A stretch of DNA of 64,000 nucleotides. Source: Peptoniphilaceae bacterium (lineage in GTDB: Bacteria; Bacillota; Clostridia; Tissierellales; Peptoniphilaceae). Below the pieces are notes generated by a model. The model saw only the letters and a list, made by a program, of their open reading frames with translations, made no database searches and had not been told where the DNA came from. How positions within the stretch are numbered: the first letter of the stretch is position 1; each line of letters starts with the position of its first letter. Where the stretch lies: contig JALFST010000008.1 of assembly GCA_022779285.1 (NCBI GenBank), positions 33,531-97,530 on the forward strand. Direction: 5' to 3'. This document shows, piece after piece, positions 35,540-44,015 of the stretch. The translations under genes were made by a program, and so were the position numbers.

Positions 35540-37144
35540 TTACTCTATGGAGAAAATATATCGATAAATCGGCTGTCCGCCCTCCAGCATCTGGAAGTCC
35601 AGATCCGGATACCGAGCTTCTAATTTTTCGGCAAGTGCTTCACACTTTACAGAGTCCGCTTCCTCTCCGCGGTAAAGATTGAGCAGTGAGGCCTCATCTG
35701 TAATATTTTCGGCGATCATTTTTTCCACCAGCTGTTCCGGATCCTGAGCGGAAGCCACGATGTCGCCATCGACCAATCCGATCTGATCTCCCTTATGAAT
35801 TGTAATCCCATTGATTTCCGTATCTCTGATCGCATACGTAACCTGTCCTGTGATCACCGTTGAAAGGCTTTCCGTCATCTGCGTCCGGTTTTCTTCGGCA
35901 CTGAGCGATTCATCAAACTGGAAAAGCGCGGTAAAGCCCTGCGGGATAGAGCGGGTCGGAATTACAATCACCTCGCAGTCCGCTAATTCATTGACCTGTT
36001 CGGCCGCCATAATGATGTTTTTATTGTTTGGCAGAATATAGACAGTCTCCGCCTTGACCTTCTGTACCGCTTTCCACAGATCCGCCGTGGAAGGATTCAT
36101 AGTCTGTCCGCCGGATACGATTTCGTCCACACGAAGCTCACGGAAAATTGCATCAAAGCCGTCACCAAGGCTTACGGCAACAAAACCGAACTGCTTTCTG
36201 TTCTCAAGAATACTGCGCTGTTTCTCCTCCGGATTTTCCTCCTCTTCCATTTCCGCCGTTTCCCCGGAATGCAGCAGATGGTACTCTTCCACCGATCCGC
36301 GCCGCATCATACTGGATAAAAGCTTTGCCGGCTGATTTGTAAAAGCCTCAACAGCGAATTGCCGATCGGTTTCCGAAAGGGATTCCAGCTGTGCATGCAG
36401 CGCAATATGCCGCAGCATTCTCTCTTTTTCAATGTCCGAAATCCGAAAACGGACCGAATACGCAAATTCATCGGAAACCGCTTTTTTTTCTTCGGCAGGC
36501 TCCACTGTAAAGCCGGTCGAGACAGTTAAAAGGCTATCCAGTTCCTCGCCCGTCAAGGTTTCCGTAAAACCCTGCAAAAGATAGATCAGTCCCTGTCCGC
36601 CCGCATCAACAACGCCGGCCTCTTTTAATGTCGGCAGCATATCCGGCGTCTTTTGCAAAATGTAATTTCCGTACTGAAGCGTAGCCTTGAGCAGTTGTCC
36701 GATATCCTGATAGTCCGATTTGTGTTGTTCCGTAAATTCGCTGAAAGCACGCGCAACGGTAAGAATGGTTCCCTCCGTCGGCTTCATTACGGCCTTGTAC
36801 GCCTTTTCCTTTGCAGAAGCAAAAAGGAGCGGAAAATCCTCCACCTCCAGATTTTCCTTTCCCTTCACCGCTTGTGCAATTCCTCGGCAAAGCTGAGAGA
36901 GAATTACGCCTGAGTTTCCGCGTGCTCCCATCAAAGAGCCGTTACCAAGCGCTTTTCCCATTGCTTCCGTCGTCGGTACCGCCTTTTCGACCGCTTCCAT
37001 CGCCGATTTCATAGTCAGGGTCATGTTGGTTCCGGTGTCTCCATCGGGGACAGGAAAGACGTTGAGCGCGTTGACCTCTTCTTTGTGCTTTTCCAATTTT
37101 TCGAACGCACCCTTCAGGCACGCTCGCAGCAATTCACCGTTCAT
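35540..37144 (-). CDS. fakA: Fatty acid kinase catalytic subunit FakA (YloV, DAK-family)
   Basis: Phosphorylates FakB-bound fatty acids so that host or recycled fatty acids can enter phospholipids. The 534 residues have an N-terminal DhaL domain with NVFPVPDGDTGTNMTLTM (about residues 28-45) and MGARGNSGVILSQ, a middle domain, and a C-terminal DegV-like half. A FakB partner is not in the window. Its stop is directly before recG, and it follows asp23 by 11 bases. The asp23-fakA pairing is a conserved order. Confidence 0.94.
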   Translation of the reverse strand: MNGELLRACLKGAFEKLEKHKEEVNALNVFPVPDGDTGTNMTLTMKSAMEAVEKAVPTTEAMGKALGNGSLMGARGNSGVILSQLCRGIAQAVKGKENLEVEDFPLLFASAKEKAYKAVMKPTEGTILTVARAFSEFTEQHKSDYQDIGQLLKATLQYGNYILQKTPDMLPTLKEAGVVDAGGQGLIYLLQGFTETLTGEELDSLLTVSTGFTVEPAEEKKAVSDEFAYSVRFRISDIEKERMLRHIALHAQLESLSETDRQFAVEAFTNQPAKLLSSMMRRGSVEEYHLLHSGETAEMEEEENPEEKQRSILENRKQFGFVAVSLGDGFDAIFRELRVDEIVSGGQTMNPSTADLWKAVQKVKAETVYILPNNKNIIMAAEQVNELADCEVIVIPTRSIPQGFTALFQFDESLSAEENRTQMTESLSTVITGQVTYAIRDTEINGITIHKGDQIGLVDGDIVASAQDPEQLVEKMIAENITDEASLLNLYRGEEADSVKCEALAEKLEARYPDLDFQMLEGGQPIYRYIFSIE

Positions 37145-37155
37145 CCATATTCTCC

Positions 37156-37509
37156 TTAAAAACGCAAGCCTTGCACAATCAGATCAACAGAATCAACAGT
37201 AAGACCGGTCTGTGATTCCACACTGTACTTTACTTTTTCAATCACATTCTGTGCGACAATGGCGATGCGGATTCCATACTCCATAATTACGTGAAGCTGA
37301 ATAATAATGGAATTCGGGCTTGTGCTCTCTACGCAAATTCCTTTTGTTGCATTCTCCAGCTTGAGAAGCTCATAGATTCCATCCTTCGCGTTGCGCGCCG
37401 CCAAACCGACAATGCCATAGGTTTCCAGCGTTGCCGCCGATGCGATGTTTGCAATGACACGGTCTTCTATCGTAACTAAGCCAAATTGATTTTTCACTTG
37501 CAAAGACAT
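37156..37509 (-). CDS. Asp23/Gls24-family protein (YloU)
   Basis: Small DUF322 protein of 117 residues with GLVTIEDRVIANIASAATLETYGIVGLA near the N-terminus and IIQLHVIMEYGIRI in the core. Family members are abundant envelope-associated or stress-linked proteins; the exact role of this single-domain YloU form is not established. Strong AGGTTGTAATG start region. Transcribed from one side of a symmetric divergent promoter. Confidence 0.93.
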   Translation of the reverse strand: MSLQVKNQFGLVTIEDRVIANIASAATLETYGIVGLAARNAKDGIYELLKLENATKGICVESTSPNSIIIQLHVIMEYGIRIAIVAQNVIEKVKYSVESQTGLTVDSVDLIVQGLRF

Positions 37510-37588
37510 TACAACCTCCTTATTTTCATAGGGACTTTCGCTCAGTTGAAAATCACTCTTGATTCGTTCGTCAATTTGAATTCATTCT

Positions 37589-37617
37589 ATTATACCGAAG
37601 AGCAATGATTCTTGCAA
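37589..37617 (-). promoter_or_regulatory. asp23-fakA promoter (left arm of bidirectional promoter)
   Basis: Minus strand TTGCAA (37617-37612), 17-base spacer, TATAAT (37594-37589). The -35 hexamer is its own reverse complement and also serves rpmB. Confidence 0.85.
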
Positions 37618-37640
37618 AGAAGACGGATAATTGCTATAAT
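37612..37640 (+). promoter_or_regulatory. rpmB promoter (right arm of bidirectional promoter)
   Basis: Plus strand TTGCAA (37612-37617), 17-base spacer, TATAAT (37635-37640), using the same six base pairs as -35 as the asp23 promoter. Confidence 0.87.
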
Positions 37641-37677
37641 AGCATGGTTAGATTTCATCATGTACCAGGAGGAAAAA

Positions 37678-37929
37678 ATGTCAAGAGTTTGTGAAATTTG
37701 CGGAAAGACAAAAGCATCCGGTAACCATGTTACCTTTTCCCATAGAGGAATTCGCCGTACTTGGAGCCCGAATCTGCGTCGTGTACGCGTTTATGATGAG
37801 AATGGAACGCCGAAGCGCATCAACGTATGCACCCGTTGCCTACGCTCCGGATTGGTAAATCGCAATCGTCCGACAGAATCTGTTTATACGGAGGAAGCGG
37901 TAGAAGAAGCGGTAACGGAAGCGGAATAA
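37678..37929 (+). CDS. rpmB: 50S ribosomal protein L28, zinc-binding form with acidic tail
   Basis: Large-subunit protein of 83 residues. CEICGK at the start and NVCTRCLRSG later give two CxxC pairs, so this is the zinc-dependent form. The core ends near NRNRP, followed by about 18 residues rich in Glu and Ala, ending AVTEAE. ATG 37678 follows AGGAGGAAAAA; an upstream in-frame start lies inside the promoter. Single-gene unit with its own promoter and terminator. Confidence 0.97.
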   Translation: MSRVCEICGKTKASGNHVTFSHRGIRRTWSPNLRRVRVYDENGTPKRINVCTRCLRSGLVNRNRPTESVYTEEAVEEAVTEAE

Positions 37930-37943
37930 CCGAAAAGCACCTT

Positions 37944-37970
37944 AGGTATGTCTCAGGACATACCTTTTTT
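37944..37970 (+). terminator. Intrinsic terminator after rpmB
   Basis: AGGTATGTC, loop TCAG, GACATACCT followed by T5. It lies in the 51-base gap between convergent rpmB and thiN; the minus-strand side lacks a T-run. Confidence 0.94.
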
Positions 37971-37980
37971 GTTGTCTACT

Positions 37981-38688
37981 TTACCCGATTGGGTCCGTCA
38001 ATCTTCCATCTCGTGTTTCCATAGCATAAACACCGGCGCCTTCCTCCACAATCACTCGAGCTCCCTTTCGATAATGATTGGAAATGCCCAGAGATGTCAT
38101 CGGCTCCAGCACGTGATGCTTTAAAGGATATTCATAGCCGATGAGCGAAATTTGTGCATTTTTCCGTAAAGTCAGGAAGGAAAAATACGTGTCCTCATCT
38201 TGCAGACGCGGCTCTAATTCATATTCTCCGGGTAAAAGAAAATATAAAATAGCATCTCGCATATAAAGCTCAAGCTGCAACCCTTTCAAAGCATAACACT
38301 CCACCAGCGCAATATTGCACAAGGAATGATCCAGACGAGAACCCACAGCACCGATGACAGCGGCTTTTCTCGTATTTTTCTCCAATAGAAAATCCAATGC
38401 AAGCTCCATATCCGATTGATCCTTATGACCGGGAAATTGAAGCAGCGCATTTTTGTCTTGAAATTTTTTCAGAATGGCGGCATCCTTTTGAATTCTTTGA
38501 GAAGAATCAAAATCGCCGAGTAAAAGATCCGGCTCTACGCCCCGCGCGTTCAATATGTCATATCCGCCGTCTGCACATAGGATATTTTCCGCATGGTCAA
38601 CAAGCCATTGAAAAATGGGAGCGGAAGGAATGGATTCTCCTGCCCCCACAATCAGTGAAAACTTTATATTTTTAGAGTCCATGAGCAT
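37981..38688 (-). CDS. thiN: Thiamine pyrophosphokinase
   Basis: Converts thiamine to the cofactor thiamine diphosphate. The 235 residues show CADGGYDIL, LLGDFDS, KDQSDMELALDF and VGSRLDHSLCN, the conserved nucleotide- and thiamine-binding motifs, and a C-terminal beta domain. The start could be ATG 38688 or the ATG two codons on; both overlap the end of rpe. It is the last gene of the yicC operon. No TPP riboswitch is visible near it. Confidence 0.95.
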   Translation of the reverse strand: MLMDSKNIKFSLIVGAGESIPSAPIFQWLVDHAENILCADGGYDILNARGVEPDLLLGDFDSSQRIQKDAAILKKFQDKNALLQFPGHKDQSDMELALDFLLEKNTRKAAVIGAVGSRLDHSLCNIALVECYALKGLQLELYMRDAILYFLLPGEYELEPRLQDEDTYFSFLTLRKNAQISLIGYEYPLKHHVLEPMTSLGISNHYRKGARVIVEEGAGVYAMETRDGRLTDPIG

Positions 38689-39343
38689 AATTCACGATCT
38701 CCTGTAATTCTTTTGCATTTTCTTCCGTTTTTCCCGGCAGAAATACTGCAGATCCGGCCACCGCCCAGTCACAGCCTGCATGTAGAATTTGCTCTATGTT
38801 GGATGCCCCGATTCCTCCATCAGCCTCTAAAATAATATCTCTTCCGCTTCTCTCGATCATTGTTTTCGCATCGCGAATTTTGGTTAAGCACTGCGGAATC
38901 AATTTTTGTCCCCCGAATCCGGGATTGACCGTCATAATCAAAATTAAATCGATCTCGTCCAGAACATACTGAAGCACATCAAGCGGCGTTGCCGGGTTCA
39001 GTGCAATCCCGGCTTGCATGCCTGCAATATGAATCTCCTGTATTGTTCGATGGAGATGCCTGCAAGCCTCCGCATGAACAGTAAGCATTTGACAGCCGCT
39101 CTGCTTCATCGTGGAAAGAAAACGGATCGGCTCGTTCACCATCATATGGCAGTCAAAAAACAGATCCGTATGATCCCTAAGCCGGCGTATGATTCCCGGC
39201 CCGAAGGAAATATTGGGCACATAGTTTCCGTCCATCACGTCCAGGTGTAATACCTCTACGCCCGCACGCTCAATGGCGCGAATATCCTCCTCAAGATGCA
39301 AAAAATCCGCGGACAACAGAGACGGCGCTAATTTTTTTTCCAT
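38672..39343 (-). CDS. rpe: Ribulose-phosphate 3-epimerase
   Basis: Interconverts ribulose-5-P and xylulose-5-P in the pentose phosphate pathway. TIM barrel with LAPSLLSADF, HLDVMDGNYVPNISFG, DCHMMV, MTVNPGFGGQ and LEADGGIG, all metal and substrate motifs. ATG 39343 with AAAGGAAAGAGA gives 223 residues; the longer frame adds only a basic stretch. It lies between rsgA and thiN, the Bacillus order. Confidence 0.97.
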   Translation of the reverse strand: MEKKLAPSLLSADFLHLEEDIRAIERAGVEVLHLDVMDGNYVPNISFGPGIIRRLRDHTDLFFDCHMMVNEPIRFLSTMKQSGCQMLTVHAEACRHLHRTIQEIHIAGMQAGIALNPATPLDVLQYVLDEIDLILIMTVNPGFGGQKLIPQCLTKIRDAKTMIERSGRDIILEADGGIGASNIEQILHAGCDWAVAGSAVFLPGKTEENAKELQEIVNYAHGL

Positions 39344-39366
39344 TCTCTTTCCTTTCTGTTTCCCTT

Positions 39367-40272
39367 TCAAAAGCGTTTTTGTTTTTCAATTTCTTCAAAA
39401 AGCACACAATAGGATTGATATCTTACGGGATCCAGCGTCTCCTGCGCCAGAGCCTTCCGGACCGCACAGCCCGGCTCATGCCGATGGGTGCAATTTCGGA
39501 AGCGGCAATCCCGGCTCAAGGAACGAATTTCCGGAAAGCATTGCATCAATTCTATGGGATCCGAGAAATCGCGCAAATCGATTGTGGAAAAACCCGGAGT
39601 GTCAAATAAGAAGGTGCTTGCGTCCAGTTCAAATAATTGAATGCGCCGCGTGGTTTGCTTGCCTCGAAGACCTCTGCGGCTTAAATTTCCGATCTCAATC
39701 GAGGATTTCCCTGTCATTTTTCGAATCAGAGAAGATTTGCCCGCTCCGGACGGACCCGAAATGGCCGTCACCTTGTCTTGAAGCGCTCTCCGCAGCTGTT
39801 CAAGATTCTCTCCGGTATGAGCACTGACCGCATAAACAGGATATCCGGCATCGGCATAACGCTTTACCCACTTTTCTGACAATGATGAATCCACCAAATC
39901 CTGTTTATTGAAGCATAAAAGAATGGGCAATCCTCTGCGCTCTAAAACTGCAAGCGAACGGTCGAAGGAAACGGAACTGATCATGGGTTCTACAATTGTC
40001 TGCACCACAAGTGCCTGATCCACATTGGAAACGGGAGGACGCAGTAAAACATTTTTACGCGGATGCACCGAGAGAATTCTCGCTTCCGAGCGGGCCGGAC
40101 CATATTCGAAGCTGACCACATCACCCACCATGGGAGCAATATGCTTATTATTGCGAAGCGCACCTCTCCCTTTTGCAGGAATGAGCCGGTGTAATGACGC
40201 CCTGCCGTCCTCTCCCATCTCCGCGATGAAATAAAGATCCTTTTCCGCTGAAACGATTCGTCCGATCTTCAC
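39367..40272 (-). CDS. rsgA: Ribosome small subunit-dependent GTPase A
   Basis: Circularly permuted GTPase that checks late 30S maturation. N-terminal OB fold, then FNKQDLVD (G4), GPSGAGKSSLIRKM (G1), the GKQTTR G2 loop, DTPGFS (G3), and a C-terminal zinc finger with CRFRNCTHRHEPGCAV. I favour GTG 40272, since GAGGGG lies four bases before it; a GTG four codons earlier has no site. That gives 301 residues. It follows prkC by eight bases. Confidence 0.96.
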   Translation of the reverse strand: MKIGRIVSAEKDLYFIAEMGEDGRASLHRLIPAKGRGALRNNKHIAPMVGDVVSFEYGPARSEARILSVHPRKNVLLRPPVSNVDQALVVQTIVEPMISSVSFDRSLAVLERRGLPILLCFNKQDLVDSSLSEKWVKRYADAGYPVYAVSAHTGENLEQLRRALQDKVTAISGPSGAGKSSLIRKMTGKSSIEIGNLSRRGLRGKQTTRRIQLFELDASTFLFDTPGFSTIDLRDFSDPIELMQCFPEIRSLSRDCRFRNCTHRHEPGCAVRKALAQETLDPVRYQSYCVLFEEIEKQKRF

Positions 40273-40280
40273 ATGTCCCC

Positions 40281-42227
40281 TCACTGACCATTTGTCCCGG
40301 AGCTGATATCCGCCGGAACCCCATCGTAGTAAATGAGAAGCTCCGCCTCCTCATCCGCTTCTACGCTTGCGGAGATATATCCTTCTGCGGGAAAATCCGC
40401 CGAGGTAAATGTCTTGCGATAAATCGGCTCCGTTGTGGATTTTTTACGATCAAAGACCGTCACCTCGAAGCTCGACTTGTCTGCCGGCGGATAGAATTTT
40501 AAATTATAGATGGTCGTCTTCGGCTTTGCTGCGCTTTGCTCGGGCTCCGGTCCGGAGCTTACAACAATGTCAATCGTCGTATTGATATCGACCTCAGTAC
40601 CTGGCTCAATCGATTGTTCAATCACCGTTCCCGATGGATAAGAGCTGGATTTGGCTGTAAAGTTGCCGAGCTTGAGATGACTCGTCGTAATCTCCGACAT
40701 GGCCTCCGCCTGGGTCTTGTTCAGAAGAACCGGCACCCGGGTCGTAGATTTCTTCGGACCGAGGCTGAGAATGATGGAAACACGGGTCCCTGCGGCGACA
40801 CTCGTCCCTGCCGCAGGATTGGTCCCGATGATTTGATCCTTTGCCACATTTTCATCATACTCGAACTGATTGGAACCGAGCTTGAATCCGGCGTCCGTTA
40901 AAATTTGTCTTCCCGCCTCCAGCGTTTTATTTTTCACGTCCGGAACAGTCATGTTCCCTTTTCCCGTGCTGATGCGCAAATTGACGGTCGAACCCTTCTC
41001 CACTGAGGTTCCGCTCACGATGCTTTGATCAATCACATATCCTTCCTGCACGGTATCGTCATTGACACGATCCACTACTTTTCCGACCAGTTCCTTGGAT
41101 TCCAGCAAAGAAAGTGCCTCTTTCTCACTCAAATTCGTCACAGGCGGTACGGTAGTCATGGCATCCTGCGCTTTTTTCTGTGTACGGTTCATAAAGAAAA
41201 AGGCCAGCAGAATCAAAAAAACAATTGCCAGCGCTGTAAGCAATCCGTAAAAGAGCAGCTTCCGATTCTTTTTCGGCTCTTCTTCATACTCTTCATCATC
41301 GTACCGGCTCTCATAAGTCACCTCCGGCTCATAGCCTTGAACTCTTGAGACCTTTTCCGTCGCATCTGAATACGATGCAAAATCGTCCTCATCCAGCTGC
41401 TGATAGTGATGCAAATCATCAATCAGCTCCTGCGCCGAATCATAGCGGTTCTCCGGATCCTTTTCCATAAGCTTTAATATGATCCGGTTCAGTCCCGGAG
41501 AAAGAGATTCATTGATTTCAATGGGAGGCCTCGGGTATTCCTGAATATGCTTAATCGCAATGCTGACGGAATTCTCTCCGTCAAACGGGACCTTGCCCGT
41601 CGCCATCTCGTACATCACGACACCTAAGGAATAAAGATCCGACTTGTGATCAACGATTCTCCCCTTTGCCTGCTCCGGAGAAATATAATGAACCGTTCCC
41701 AAAATACTGTTGGTATAAGTGATCGTGGAGGATGATGTGATGCGTGCAATACCGAAATCAGCTACCTTGACATCCCCCGTTTTCATGATCAGTATATTGG
41801 CCGGCTTGACATCGCGATGAACGATATTGTGCTCATGTGCCCGCAGCAATGCCTTGGCAATTTGCTCGGCCGTACGCGCAATAACCGCATCCGACATAGG
41901 TCCCTGCGAGGCAATCGCATCCTTCAGGGTTGTGCCCTCTATCAATTCCATGACAATATAGTGCATGGGCATCCCGTTCACTGTATCGCTGCCTACATCA
42001 TAGACATTGACGATATTGGGATGATTCAATGCGGCAGCGGAAAGAGCTTCATTTTCAAATTTATGCAGAAATTCCGCATCCTCCACAAATTGCTGTTTTA
42101 AAATTTTCACCGCAACCTTGCGTTTTAATGTCAGATCCTCCGCCTCATAAACATAGGCCATGCCGCCGACACCGATACGTTGCTCAAGCTTGTAGCGATT
42201 ATTGAGTATTATTTGATCCATCATCAT
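40281..42227 (-). CDS. prkC: Ser/Thr protein kinase with PASTA domains (PrkC/Stk1)
   Basis: Membrane kinase that senses muropeptides or lipid II and controls wall growth and dormancy exit. The 648 residues: kinase domain (GVGGMAYVYEAED, VKIL lysine, HRDVKPANIL, VADFGIAR; about 1-275), acidic linker, one membrane helix (about 325-347), three PASTA repeats (about 360-560) and an extra C-terminal extracellular domain of some 85 residues with no Cys. Its ATG overlaps the prpC stop. Its likely substrate IreB is encoded at 57480-57755. Confidence 0.97.
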   Translation of the reverse strand: MMMDQIILNNRYKLEQRIGVGGMAYVYEAEDLTLKRKVAVKILKQQFVEDAEFLHKFENEALSAAALNHPNIVNVYDVGSDTVNGMPMHYIVMELIEGTTLKDAIASQGPMSDAVIARTAEQIAKALLRAHEHNIVHRDVKPANILIMKTGDVKVADFGIARITSSSTITYTNSILGTVHYISPEQAKGRIVDHKSDLYSLGVVMYEMATGKVPFDGENSVSIAIKHIQEYPRPPIEINESLSPGLNRIILKLMEKDPENRYDSAQELIDDLHHYQQLDEDDFASYSDATEKVSRVQGYEPEVTYESRYDDEEYEEEPKKNRKLLFYGLLTALAIVFLILLAFFFMNRTQKKAQDAMTTVPPVTNLSEKEALSLLESKELVGKVVDRVNDDTVQEGYVIDQSIVSGTSVEKGSTVNLRISTGKGNMTVPDVKNKTLEAGRQILTDAGFKLGSNQFEYDENVAKDQIIGTNPAAGTSVAAGTRVSIILSLGPKKSTTRVPVLLNKTQAEAMSEITTSHLKLGNFTAKSSSYPSGTVIEQSIEPGTEVDINTTIDIVVSSGPEPEQSAAKPKTTIYNLKFYPPADKSSFEVTVFDRKKSTTEPIYRKTFTSADFPAEGYISASVEADEEAELLIYYDGVPADISSGTNGQ

Positions 42228-42946
42228 TCTCCTACCTGATAGAGCGTCACTGTAATATTATCCATACCGCCATGTTGATTTGCCAGCGCAATGAGCTGCT
42301 CACATTCTTCCTTTTCACTTGTATTTCTACCTAATATTTCAGTAATTTCCTCATCGGAGACCATATTTGTCAATCCGTCGGTATTCAAAAGCAACATATC
42401 CCCATCGGAAAGCTCAAGCTCATTAAAGTCCGGATCTACCGATTCATCCGTCCCAAGAGCACGTGTAAGCGAGCTGCGCTCCGGATGGTGCTTTGCGTCC
42501 TCCGGAAGCAGAAGGCCTCTTTTCATAAGATCCGCGACCAGCGAATGATCCTCTGTAATCTGCCGCAATTGATTTTCTCGGAACAGATACAGACGGCTGT
42601 CTCCTACATGAGCGATATAAGCCGTCTTTCCCGTAATCAGTGCGCAAACAATGGTGGTTCCCATGTTTGAATATTCCTCCTGATGACGCGATTCCTCAAA
42701 AATAACCCGATTGGCCTCGGCAATTGCCTCTCGCATCAGCTGCGGATAATCCTCTCGTTCCTTGTTTCGAACAATATACTGCTGCACCGTTTCCGCTCCC
42801 AGCTTAGATGCCACATCTCCTGCCTTATGTCCGCCCATCCCGTCACAGATAATGAGCAGGGAAAATCGAGAGTGAAAATAATTAAAAAAGCAATCCTGAT
42901 TTTTCGATCGTTCCTTTCCACGATCGGTGAGTGAATAGGTCTTCAT
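42224..42946 (-). CDS. prpC: PP2C-family protein phosphatase (PrpC/Stp)
   Basis: Reverses PrkC phosphorylation. The 240 residues have SKNQDCFF, CDGMGGHKAGDVAS, HVGDSRLYLF, LLNTDGLTNMVSD and GGMDNITV, the metal-coordinating Asp set of PPM phosphatases. It overlaps both rlmN and prkC by four bases, ensuring paired synthesis of kinase and phosphatase. Confidence 0.97.
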   Translation of the reverse strand: MKTYSLTDRGKERSKNQDCFFNYFHSRFSLLIICDGMGGHKAGDVASKLGAETVQQYIVRNKEREDYPQLMREAIAEANRVIFEESRHQEEYSNMGTTIVCALITGKTAYIAHVGDSRLYLFRENQLRQITEDHSLVADLMKRGLLLPEDAKHHPERSSLTRALGTDESVDPDFNELELSDGDMLLLNTDGLTNMVSDEEITEILGRNTSEKEECEQLIALANQHGGMDNITVTLYQVGE

Positions 42947-43980
42947 TCGCTCCCTCCTGTCTGTTCATACAATATGCGGAGCTGACCACAGGCAGCATCG
43001 ATATCCTCTCCGCGCTTATTGCGTATGGTCGTATGAACTCCCTGTTGATTTAATTGATGCTCAAAAAGCTTTAATCGATTCATCCCTGCAGCCTTTCCTT
43101 GATATTCACGGATTTCATTCAAAGGAATCAGATTGATATGGAATTGCGGGCCCTTCAGGAGTGAGACCAATCGCTTCTGATCCTCGATCGTATCATTTTC
43201 TCCATGGATCAATACGTACTCAAAGCTTACGCGTCTGCCCGTCTGTTCAAAATAGTATTGCGATGCCGCAAGAATCTCTCGAATCGAATATTTTCTGGCA
43301 ATGGGCATCGTCCTCTGTCGTAAGGCGTCCGTCGTTGCATGAAGAGAAATTGCAAGATTGATCGGAATTTTCTCCTCTGCCAGACGATAAATGCCGGGAA
43401 CCAGCCCGGATGTGGATAGCGTGATTGCTCGCGCACTGAGATTTTTTCCCATTGGACTCGTCACAAGCCGAATAAAGCGTAAAACCTCATCATAGTTGTC
43501 AAGAGGCTCTCCAATCCCCATGAGAACAATATTATCAATCCGTAAATCGGTATCTTTTTCCACCAGGTAAATTTGCGCAAGGATTTCCTCCGCTTGCAGA
43601 CGGCGTACAAAAGAGGCTTTTGTTGATGCGCAAAAGGTACATCCCATAAGGCATCCCACCTCAGAGGATATGCAAATCGTATTTCGATCCTCATAGGGCA
43701 TAAACACCGTCTCAATAACAGAGCCGTCAAACATCCTGAACAAATACTTTCGGCTTCCATCCTGAGAATAAAACACGCGGGCAATTTCCGCACTGCGTAT
43801 CGGATATTTTTCGAGCTCACGCCGTAAGGACACGGGGAGCGTTTGAGCATTGGAAAGGTCTGCCTGTTTTTCCGCGTGAAAGTAGTGAAAAATCTGGCGG
43901 GCACGATAAGCGGGTTGACCAAGCCCCTTTATGAGCTCTTCCAATTCTTCCGAATACAACGCATTTAATGCCCTTTCCAT
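42943..43980 (-). CDS. rlmN: 23S rRNA / tRNA adenine-C2 methyltransferase (radical SAM)
   Basis: Methylates A2503 of 23S rRNA and A37 of some tRNAs. The radical SAM cysteines are in GCLMGCTFCAST (about residues 105-116), SAM site MGIGEPLDNYD, and the C-terminal catalytic Cys in DIDAACGQLR. The 345-residue length is normal. ATG 43980 follows AAGGAGAGT. It lies 35 bases after rsmB and overlaps prpC. Confidence 0.97.
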   Translation of the reverse strand: MERALNALYSEELEELIKGLGQPAYRARQIFHYFHAEKQADLSNAQTLPVSLRRELEKYPIRSAEIARVFYSQDGSRKYLFRMFDGSVIETVFMPYEDRNTICISSEVGCLMGCTFCASTKASFVRRLQAEEILAQIYLVEKDTDLRIDNIVLMGIGEPLDNYDEVLRFIRLVTSPMGKNLSARAITLSTSGLVPGIYRLAEEKIPINLAISLHATTDALRQRTMPIARKYSIREILAASQYYFEQTGRRVSFEYVLIHGENDTIEDQKRLVSLLKGPQFHINLIPLNEIREYQGKAAGMNRLKLFEHQLNQQGVHTTIRNKRGEDIDAACGQLRILYEQTGGSE

Positions 43981-44015
43981 ACTCTCTCCTTATTTTTTTC
44001 ATTATAACATGCAAA

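Noticed and set aside
37971..38700. TPP riboswitch controlling thiN
   Set aside because: thiN starts inside the end of rpe, with no leader and no thi-box-like sequence.
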